Origin: Euglena gracilis | Lineage: Eukaryota; Euglenida; Euglenophyceae; Euglenales | Direction: 5' to 3' | DNA: 64,000 bases | Assembly: GCA_039621445.1 (NCBI GenBank) | Contig: CP154954.1 | Coordinates: forward strand, 33,643,455 to 33,707,454 | In this document: positions 57,110 through 64,000 of the stretch, in pieces | Numbering within the stretch: position 1 is the stretch's first letter | How the letters are laid out: every line of letters starts with the position of its first letter | Notes under the pieces: generated by a model | The model's input: only the letters and a program-made list of their open reading frames with translations | The model's database searches: none | Told to the model about the DNA's origin: nothing | Program-made: the position numbers and the translations under genes

Positions 57110-57149
57110 AATCACTGCTGAATGCGCACATGCGCATTCAGCAGTGATT
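57110..57149. repeat. Perfect 19-bp-arm palindrome around a TGCGCA site
   Basis: AATCACTGCTGAATGCGCA and its exact inverse are separated by CA only. Two further sites at 57,071 and 57,097 precede it at 26-bp steps. It lies just after the transposase-like stop codon. Confidence 0.92.
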
Positions 57150-57358
57150 GTACTAGATGTTCTGAATTGTGTTGGTTTTGTCGACTCACTCGTGGTACTA
57201 AGTGGACAGTGCAGCCGCTGTGTCATGGGTTATTCCACTGGCTACTCGGTGTATGTCATGACGGCTTCTGCCAACCAGTCGCCTTCTTGCCTTGACCGAG
57301 AGGTCATTACAACAGAATGCGCATGTGCGCAAACTAATTATATACGACAGACTTATCC

Positions 57359-57400
57359 GAAATCACTTGTAATGCGCGGATGCGCATTACAAGTGATTTC
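57359..57400. repeat. Perfect 19-bp-arm hairpin around a TGCGCG/TGCGCA site
   Basis: GAAATCACTTGTAATGCGC and its exact inverse flank GGAT. This could form a cruciform or an RNA stem-loop, possibly a transcription end between the two element genes. Confidence 0.9.
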
Positions 57401-57482
57401 GATCGTTGGGAGTACACAGACCCACTGAACGACCCGGTGCGGTGTGTGACCACGTTTTCTTTTTCGCGAATTGACTTGGCAA

Positions 57483-57770
57483 ATGCCCCGCCAGCACCCA
57501 CCCGCCATCGTCCTTCCGCACGGCGCAGCCCCTGTTCGGCGGTCCGTGTTCGAGCAACCCGCTCCCCCCGCGCTGCAGGCGGCGGGCCAGCCCGTCCCGG
57601 CGGCTCCGCGGTGGTGCGTCCCGGGCGTCCCCCACCTCCGTGGCGTCGGCCCAGAGGCCCGGGCCGGTCTCAGCGCCCCCCACCTGGCGGGCCGCATCCC
57701 CGATCCCGTGCCGCCCGCCACGGGCCCCGACGTGTACCTCCCAGCCAACCCCGACGAGGACGTCGCCTGA
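57483..57770 (+). CDS. 95-aa proline-rich ORF within transposon
   Basis: ATG at 57,483 opens a GC-rich frame ending DEDVA-stop, rich in Pro, Ala and Val (for example AAPVRRSVFEQPAPPALQAA). It has no domain, and composition alone supports it. It may be an exon of a larger gene. It lies between the transposase-like and ParB-like genes. Confidence 0.4.
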   Translation: MPRQHPPAIVLPHGAAPVRRSVFEQPAPPALQAAGQPVPAAPRWCVPGVPHLRGVGPEARAGLSAPHLAGRIPDPVPPATGPDVYLPANPDEDVA

Positions 57771-58322
57771 GCTGGGGCCCCGTACCGAGCGGGGCACCCC
57801 ACCACCCGGGACACGGAGGCGCTGCACTCATCCGACGTTCTGGAACGATTGGGAGGCCTGGGGGGGTGCCCCCAAGTGTGCCGAACACCGGGGCGGAAGC
57901 CCCGGGTCTTGCGGAGCCTCGTTTCGGGCAGCTGGGCACAAATTTTTCAGCCAAAAAAACTCCGCGTACAGTACGCGATTCTGCGCGACTGGCATTGCAC
58001 ACGTCAGAGGGTGTAATTTTGTTCAGTGATTTTCGACAAAAACAAAACCTCAGGACTTTTCAAAATTGTGCATCCGAAATATTTCTACTTCCCCTGACCT
58101 GTTCCGAAAATCGGCACCGCAGCAGGCGCCGCCGCTGTCGAAATCGCCTTTTCTGGCCCTTTCAGAGGCATGCTTAAAAAAAAAATCATTTTGGATGGTT
58201 TTTTCCTCGGGAGGGCTGGGGGATGCATCAATTCAAATAAATGAACTGAGGGCTATAGGGGTTGCCGCCCCGTACACAGAGAGTGATGTACCATTTCTCG
58301 ACCGCAGGGCACCGGCACCCCC
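57771..58322. other. Spacer upstream of ParB-like gene
   Basis: GC-rich, then A/T-rich sequence without a gene and with no palindrome copies. An acceptor-like TTTCTCGACCGCAG ends at about 58,307, 15 bp before the ATG of the next gene, suggesting a spliced leader exon upstream. Confidence 0.4.
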
Positions 58323-61201
58323 ATGTCCCGCCCCCCATCGCCAGCCCCCTCAGCCCCCGACGTGCCGGAGCCCCTCGAGGCACCCCCCACCCAAGGCCCG
58401 GCAGAGGGGGAGGGGGAGGAAGCGGAGGAGGAGAGGCGGAGGAAGAAGAAGAAGCGCGTGGTGGAGGCCATCGCGAGCTGGGCGGGCGGGAGGCCGGAAG
58501 ACTGGCTGCTGCCGGGAGAGCAGCGCATCGAGCTCACCAAGGTGCGCTTCGACCTGGCCTGCAGAGAGGGGCAGGTGCGGTCCTTGGTGGCGGAGGACGT
58601 GGACCGCGTCTACGAGGCGATGCGCACCAACCCCCCCCCCCACCGTGCAGAGAGTCGTGGTGTGGGCGGCGGACACCATCGGTGTGTTTGCGCACGTGCG
58701 CATTGTTTTGGTTGTGAGTTGCTTTGCATAGTAAATTTATGGATGGATATGCATTGAGTGAAATGAGGAATGCGCACCCGCGCAAACATGCACTGGTTTT
58801 GGTATCCATACCTGGCTTGCAGTTTCTTTCCACCCCCCTGCCTGCCTCGTGCGTCTCGTCACAGACCGGGAGTACGTGGTGGTCGGCGGGCAGCACATGA
58901 CGGCGGCACTGAAGAAGATGGCGGAGGACTTCCTGAAGGAGCGGCGGGAGGTGCCGGAGCAGTACCGGTGGGTGCTGGCGAGGGTGCTGAAGCACGGCAC
59001 CCCGGTGGCGATGCGGCAGCTGGCCGGCGGCGACAACCAGGCGCAGCAGATGCAGGTCCACGGCCTCCCCCTCAGCAGCTTCGCGGCGCTGCTGCTGGGC
59101 GACGACGTGCGGGCGGAGGCCAACCCGAAGGTGAGGCTGGCGGTGGCGCTGCAGAAGGCGGGGTACGACCGGACGCAGAAGACGGTGTGCTTTGTGCTCT
59201 ATGGGGGTAATGGATGATGATGCAATGTGGGTGGTCAGAGTACGGGAGATGGAATGCAACAGCCTGTGTGTGGCATCACATGATTGCGCACATGCGCATT
59301 CTTCTCACATAAGAGAAGAATGCGCATGTGCGCATTTGGCCCTTTCTTTGGAATGACCATAAACCTGCCTCCCGCCTCTCACACTCAGGACATGGCCACC
59401 AAGGCGTACCGCCCCCTCCAGCGCTGGGTGGAGCAGCTGGGGCAGCAGGCCATCGAGGCGCTGCGGAAGCTGGAGGCGACGAAGAAGGGCCTGACGGTGT
59501 CGGCGCTGCGGTCGCTGCGGATGCTGATGACGCCGGAGGCGCGGGCGGCGGTGGTGCCGGCGCTGCTGGGGGAGAGGCCCAAGCTGCAGGACTTCGAGAA
59601 GGCGGTGAGCGACGCCTGCCTGGAGATGTGGGTCAACTTCCACTGGACGGAGGCCAACCGCTTCATCCACCCGGACGTTGGTGTGCTTCTGTCACCCACC
59701 CACGTTTGCATTTTGTCCCATCTAATGTTATGGATGCATCTTGCTCTGGACATTGATTGCTCTGTGTGGGGTGTACTGCATGTTATGGTTCGATTGCGCA
59801 CCTGCGCATTCTCCCCACCACTCCCGTTCCCTGCCCCTCGCAGTGGAGGACAGGGCTGCCAGATGGAGATTCAAGGAGGCCGTCGCACTCCGCTATCTGG
59901 TCGTGCGGCTCGGGCGCTGGGAGTGGCGGGAGGACGCGACGTGCCCGCCCTTCACGGCGCTGGCCACCGCCGAGGTCTGGACGTCGGTGAAGTTCGAGGC
60001 GCTGCGGGAGAGCCTGGCCGCCCCGCGCCCGAGACCGAAGGTGGTGGTGACGGAGGACCCGGCGCACCTGGCCTGCGTGGACTACGCGCGGGAGGTCCAG
60101 GGGCAGCAGAAGACCCTGGCGAGAGTGTTTTGTTACTCGGCGGCGTCGGAGGCGGGGGTGCCGATGCAGGCGGAGCAGGCTAGGGTGCGGATGGTGGTGG
60201 TGCAGGCGGAGAGGGGGGTGGCGATCGCGCCGCAAATGTACGTCGTGGCGGACGACGTCCCCGTGGTGGTGTTCGGGCCGCCGGCGCTGGCGCTGGCCAC
60301 GGTGGAGCACATCCACCGGCGGGTGGCCACCAAGCACCGGCTGGATGTGGACTGCTGGGTGAGGACCGAGGTGGTGGAGTTCGGGGCGCAGCGCCACCGG
60401 CCGGTGAAGTTCTCCCTCCACATTCTCCTGCACGACACGGAGCTGGACAGGCTCAAGGTATGTGTCTGCGACCCCGTCCCTGAACCTCTGAGTCAATGCC
60501 ATTACATAAACGCCGTGAGTCGGGATGCATAATCCGCCTGGAGAGTGCTTGGATGGATCCCTGGCCGTGAATGCGCACCTGCGCAATCCTCCCTTCATTG
60601 GGATGATTGCGCATGTGCGCATTCTTATTTGCGTTTGAAAATTGTTGCATCCCATATCCTTGTTGGCATTCCATATGATGTTCGAATGCGCACCTGCACA
60701 ATACCTACCCCCTTTGCTACCCCTGCTCAGGTCCCTCCCGTCATCTTCTGGGACCGCGAGTCCAACGGCTCGCCCGACGCACTGCACTGGGCCGTGGTGG
60801 ACTACCTGTGGCGCCGCGCTGTCCGGCGCCCGGTGGAGGTGGACAGCTTCCTCCTCCTCCAGCTCCCCTCGGCGGTGCGGGTGGGCCACCTCCTCAACTG
60901 GACGCCCGACCCCCCGCACATGGTAGCGGTCCTGACGGGGAAGGAGAAAGTGCAGCCGGTGGAGTACACCGAGCACATCCGGCACGCGGTGCAGGAGGCC
61001 TGCCCGGTGGACAACACCGGGCTGTGGAAGCAGCTGCAGGACGCCGTGGAGAAGTCCGAGCCGCTGTGGACGGTGGTGGAGTCCGAGGTGCTGAAGCAGC
61101 TGCTGGAGGTGAAGGCGACGGAGGCCCAGGCCCGGAAGGAGGCCGTCCAGTGGCGGTCGGAAAAGAAGAAGGAGCGGGCGGCCAAGCGGGCCCCACAGTG
61201 A
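58323..61201 (+). CDS. 684-aa ParB/sulfiredoxin-motif protein, 5 exons, one frameshift
   Basis: Exons 58323-58681, 58865-59184, 59389-59680, 59844-60457 and 60731-61201 join with matching phases once a C11 run at 58,631-58,641 is counted as C10. The sum is then 2,055 nt. After an acidic/basic N-terminus (EEERRRKKKKRVVEAI), RIELTKVRFDLACREGQVRS and VQRVVVWAADTI|DREYVVVGGQHMTAAL follow the layout of the ParB/sulfiredoxin fold, in which G.(R/H)R..AA is the nucleotide-binding loop. Here it is GGQHMTAA. Exon 3 is helical, exon 4 is alpha/beta, and exon 5 ends in a coiled coil and a Lys/Arg tail. The ParB assignment is motif-level only. DNA binding to the palindromes is speculation. Donors are GTGTGT, GTGTGC, GTGTGC and GTATGT. 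All four introns contain palindrome copies. The frameshift could be a homopolymer sequencing error. Confidence 0.7.
59285..59334. repeat. 22-bp-arm hairpin made of two palindromes, inside intron 2
   Basis: TGCGCACATGCGCATTCTTC (plus TC) and its perfect inverse surround a 6-nt loop, ACATAA. The two 14-bp sites start exactly 36 bp apart. Confidence 0.93.
60572..60621. repeat. Inverted palindrome pair inside intron 4
   Basis: GAATGCGCACCTGCGCAATC is followed 16 bp later by its inverse with a single mismatch in the spacer. The site starts are 36 bp apart. Confidence 0.9.
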
Positions 61202-61768
61202 GGGAAGGCCAAGGCCAAGCCCAAGGCCTGACCCAAGCCCAGCACCTCCCAGGGGGTGCCTGAGTCCCTGCTGCGCACGGCCCGGATCTACGAGCGGCGG
61301 ATCCGGAGGAACATCGCCAGGGAGGAGGGGCGGCCCCCACCGGTGTTCACGTCGGATGAGGAGGAGGAGGATGAAGAGGAGGAGGAGGGCCAGGTGGCCA
61401 GTGGATGGTCGTCGCCGCTGTCGTCGCACCCCAGCTACGCAGAGGGGGAGGAGGCCGAGGCGGAGGCGGAGCCCGAGGCCCCGGAAGGCCCAGAGGAAGC
61501 CTCTGCACAGGTGGTGGAGGGTGAGGGTGGCGAGGAGGGGGAGGGGGAGCAGGGGGCCGCCCAGGCTGCGGTGGAGCCAGAGACCGTGGTGGAGTTCGAG
61601 GAGGAGGAAGGGGGCAGGGGGAGGGAAGAGCGGCGAAGGCAGCCCGTGGTCCCGGTGCCCCCAGTGGAGGAGGTGGAGGCCCCAGAGCCCACTCCCCCCC
61701 CCGCCCCGCCCCGTCCCCAAGAAGCCCAGCGGCCCCCCACCCCTCGGCATGATCCGGCGCCCCGGTAG
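61199..61768 (+). pseudogene. Read-through frame after two TGA codons: acidic tail
   Basis: The reading frame of the ParB-like gene continues past TGA at 61,199 and TGA at 61,229 as GKAKAKPKA then ESLLRTARIYERRIRRNIAR and a long Glu-rich stretch, ending at TAG 61,766. Both stops are in the same frame and could derive from CGA by CpG decay. Alternatives are a separate GTG- or ATG-less exon, a missed intron (CCCCACAG precedes the first TGA), or true stop readthrough. Confidence 0.45.
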
Positions 61769-61770
61769 GC

Positions 61771-62139
61771 AAGACTGTCCCCCCGCCCCGGAGGCCCTCA
61801 CCCCCAAGAAAGAAGAAGCGTGGTACGCAGGAGGAGGAGCCGGAGGCGACGCCACCCCGCAAGCGGAGGACCTCCCTGCTCTCCAGCCCCAGCCCAAGCC
61901 CCAGCCGCCCCGAGGACCCGCCGGGCGGCAACGTCCCCAGCAGCAGCGCCCGCGCCTCCTACTCCTCCAGCCAGCCCCCCTCCCCCAGCCCGCAGCCCCC
62001 GGCCGGTGCCCGATCCCAAGCCCAGTCCCCAGCCCGCGGCCCCCAGCAGCAGCAGTCCCCCACAGCGCGGTCCACCCTGCAGGAGCGGACGACCAAGTTC
62101 ACCCTGCTGCCCTTCCCGCCGCCGCGGAAGGAGAAGTGA
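61771..62139 (+). pseudogene. Shifted continuation: basic/Ser-Pro tail ending FPPPRKEK
   Basis: In the frame one base away from the acidic tail, an open stretch reads PPRKKKRGTQEEEPEATPPR (nuclear-localisation-like), a Ser/Pro/Gln-rich linker and LQERTTKFTLLPFPPPRKEK before TGA at 62,137. It has no start codon. It probably belongs to the same tail through a short intron or a homopolymer indel in the C-rich run near 61,690-61,790, but no phase-consistent splice was found. Confidence 0.4.
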
Positions 62140-62613
62140 GACCACAGGGGGGTGCACTCCTCTTCAGACTCCCAGCCCAATGCAACATTGCGCATGCGCG
62201 CATTCTTCTACTCACAGTGTATTGATTGCGCACATGCGCATTGTTTTCCCATGCACACCCCTCTCTTCCCCAGAGGCAATTCCCTCCCATTCTGTCAACC
62301 CCTCTCGCATGCACAGTCGACATAGCCGCCGGTGGGTACACACGGTGCACACAGCGTCCGGGCCAAAAGAATGCGCACATGCGAATTCATCCCCTCTCCT
62401 GAATCATGCATGCCTTTTGGATTTGGTTTACCGCTCAGTGCACGCACACCGGCCAGCAGCACACACCCCAAGCGTACACTTAGGCGGCCCACTGGACCAG
62501 GGTGGCACACCCGAGGCCACTCGGGGGTTCACCCCTGGGAGGTGGACCAGGTGCGGGCACACCCCTCCCTCTCCCCATGGAAGAGACACAAAGGCCAAGG
62601 GGAGTGCACCTAC

Positions 62614-62723
62614 CAGCGCGTCCAGCGCTGCGCCGGGGCCGGCAGCGGCGGGGCGTCGGGCGGCGCAGGCGTGCGGCCAGAGGGCCGCAGTGTGTGCAGG
62701 GCACGGCGTGCCTCGGAGATCCC
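62614..62723 (-). CDS. Minus-strand exon near right end of transposon
   Basis: GGCCCCACAG precedes the exon and GCGCTG|GTAGGT follows it. The 110 nt read GISEARRALHTLRPSGRTPA then a Pro-rich segment. A possible upstream exon at about 63,060-63,110 (reads AVRHETLCFEAAPSSGG) does not fit phase. This would be a gene convergent with the ParB-like gene. No family recognised. Confidence 0.35.
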
Positions 62724-63329
62724 CTGTGGGGCCATGGGACCCTGTCACACCCCTCCGTCAACCCTATACCCCCGGCGAACCATATCCACGCCGCTCCAAC
62801 CGTGTGTCGGACCGCCCATCCCTCTCTATACCCCTGGCACTCTCCCTCTCCCTCCCCCCTATATCGGACCAAGGACCAAAGGACAGCGAGGGAAGGTGAG
62901 GGATGGGACCGGCAAGGGAGGGAAGGGCGTCTCCAGCCAAAGGCCCCTGCTTTGCCTCCAAATCAAAATAAAGGCTGGGGAGGGGGGAGGGGGGTGAATG
63001 CGCACCTGCGCAATACCGAGGCCACCGGGGAATGGGGAAAGCCGGCGGGTACCGTACCTCCACCGGACGAGGGTGCCGCCTCGAAACACAGCGTTTCGTG
63101 TCGCACCGCCTTCGCTTGACGAGGTGTTTCCCCCGGCCGGCGGAGGTCAAAAACAGGTCTCCTCAAGGTCAAAAAAGTCGGATTCCTCAAAAAAATCCTC
63201 GGACACCGGAAGTCGTGGTACACCTTTGTTCTCGATCACCTCGGCTTGTCGGGTCGGCCGCCCCGTCGGGTGGTAGTGACTCACTCGGTCAAAAAAGAAT
63301 GCGCAGGTGCGCAAACTTAGGCAAAAAGT

Positions 63330-63354
63330 GAAAAGTGCATTCCCGGCCGTCTAA
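63330..63354 (-). repeat. Right terminal inverted repeat
   Basis: Inverse complement of the left terminal repeat over 25 bp with no mismatch. The last palindrome of the element ends 16 bp inside it. Confidence 0.88.
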
Positions 63355-64000
63355 ATTCTTACGCCTGTTGGGGGAGCCACTCCCTGAAATGTTGAATTTT
63401 CACATATTTTCTTTAAATAAAAGGTTGGCCATAATTTATTTCCCGTGATTCCACCCCCGTAATTTCTGTCTCCCATACCCCCCTGGGCCGATCAATCAAA
63501 AATCCAAAAATAAGACCCCCCTTGACGGCGCGAAGCGCCGGGGACAGGCTTCTTTTTAAGTCACCTGACCCCCCCCCCGGGGGGAGGGGGGGTGGGTGGG
63601 TGGGTCCGGGCCGGACCCCCCCCCCGGGGGGGGGGGTCCCGCGCCGGAGGCGCTGGGTATACCTTTTCGGTGCGAAGCGCCGAAAACTTTTGAAAATTGC
63701 CTTTAACGGGCCCGATTGTGAGGGGGGGGGCCCTGGCCCCCCCCCCCGGGGGGGGGACCCGCGTCAACCTGGCCTGGGGGGGGGGGGGAACCCCCCTCCC
63801 CCCCCGGGGGTCTTAAAAAGAAGCCTGGCCGGGGACAGTGAATATTTTCCCTCAAAAATTACCAAAAACCCCAATTTCATACACAAAAATGATGAAATTT
63901 CAGAAATTTTCAGATTTTTGAAGTGCAAAAAACATGATAAATATCAATTTACACCAATTTACACATGGCGCGAAGCGCCGAAGGAAAAATTGCAGTGCTC
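63355..64000. other. Non-coding repeat flank right of transposon
   Basis: Poly-C/poly-G islands and three hairpins with GCGAAGC loops (63,529, 63,681, 63,966), resembling the 8-9 kb and 23-kb repeats. I see no gene. Confidence 0.6.

Larger units (their letters stand above)
53467..63313. repeat. 25 dispersed TGCGCA-NN-TGCGCA palindromes
   Basis: 14-bp sites start at 53467, 53495, 53910, 53946, 54402, 54480, 55838, 57071, 57097, 57123, 57318, 57373, 58689, 58771, 59285, 59321, 59795, 60572, 60608, 60688, 62189, 62227, 62372, 62999 and 63300. Eighteen have two perfect TGCGCA halves and seven have one mismatch, mostly CGCGCA. Spacers are CA/TG, CC/GG, CG or TC/GA. The flanks are usually GAA or GAT on the left and TTC or ATC on the right, giving an outer consensus GAATGCGCANNTGCGCATTC. 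I find no full site outside the transposon in this window. Confidence 0.93.
53405..63354. mobile_element. 9.95-kb DNA transposon with 25-bp TIRs and dispersed palindromes
   Basis: The sequence beginning TTAGACGGCCGGGAATGCAC at 53,405-53,429 is repeated as its exact inverse complement at 63,330-63,354 (25 of 25). Reading the ends as TA|GACGGCC...GGCCGTC|TA, the flanks would be a TA target duplication. I cannot exclude another boundary. Between them lie a DDE-transposase-like gene (54,553-57,060), a 95-codon ORF, a 5-exon ParB-like gene (58,323-61,201), a low-complexity tail frame to 62,139, a minus-strand exon at 62,614-62,723, and 25 TGCGCA-NN-TGCGCA palindromes confined to this interval. The interior has far fewer poly-G/C runs than the flanking DNA, which fits a unit of separate origin. 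It appears to be potentially complete. The family is not recognised. Confidence 0.82.

Noticed and set aside
59783-61897. 704-codon minus-strand ORF
   Set aside because: Antisense shadow of the ParB-like gene exons 4-5. It reads through clear plus-strand splice sites and is Leu/Arg/Gly/His-biased.
53467-63313. Palindromes as ordinary NRF-1-type promoter sites
   Set aside because: The NRF-1 consensus lacks the two-base spacer between half-sites. Copies lie in introns, in a coding exon and near both ends, not only at promoters.
1-64000. tRNA, rRNA or snRNA genes
   Set aside because: No cloverleaf with A/B boxes, no rRNA core sequence and no snRNA motif was recognised by eye. A covariance-model scan would be needed to exclude diverged ones.

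Overview
The window looks like nuclear DNA of a microbial eukaryote (an alga or other protist), not a prokaryote or organelle. The evidence is a 51-residue ribosomal protein eL39 gene, a spliced gene for a mitochondrial ATP synthase OSCP-type subunit with a transit peptide, several other spliced genes, retroelement and DNA-transposon sequence, and a very large amount of foldback, minisatellite and poly-G/poly-C repeat. Exons are short (34-360 bp) and mostly GC-rich. Introns run from about 50 bp to 10 kb and are packed with repeats. The 5' splice sites I could place are very often GTGTGY rather than GTAAGT. I do not name the lineage. The Ty3-type RT and the two large transposon proteins remind me of dinoflagellate proteins, but that is memory and has not been tested.

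Layout: (1) 1-5.0 kb, part of a Ty3-type retroelement: an RT fragment followed by a 1,274-codon zinc-finger/proline-rich ORF. (2) 5-10.8 kb, non-coding with dispersed repeats. (3) 10.8-25.57 kb, minus strand: an 8-exon OSCP gene (268 aa) whose fourth intron after the E4 exon is 10.2 kb long and holds most of the foldback elements. (4) 25.64-25.80 kb, plus strand: RPL39, divergent from OSCP with only 74 bp between the two ATGs. (5) About 31-53.15 kb, minus strand: at least 18 GC-rich exons of one or two alpha-helical proteins of unknown family. They are scattered among microsatellites, a degenerate ~200-bp satellite and small TIR elements. (6) 53,405-63,354: a 9.95-kb DNA transposon bounded by perfect 25-bp terminal inverted repeats. 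(7) 63.4-64 kb, repeat only.

The transposon is the most unusual part. It carries an 835-aa protein with a DDE-transposase-like arrangement, a 5-exon gene for a 684-aa protein with a ParB/sulfiredoxin-like motif, and an acidic/basic low-complexity tail. It also carries 25 copies of a short palindrome, TGCGCA-NN-TGCGCA, that I find nowhere else in the window as a complete site. The first copy lies 38 bp inside the left TIR and the last 16 bp inside the right TIR. Every intron of the ParB-like gene contains at least one copy, one copy is read in frame inside the transposase-like gene, and several copies occur as inverted pairs exactly 36 bp apart. This looks like a self-marking element in which an encoded DNA-binding protein and its dispersed sites co-evolved. 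That functional reading is inference.
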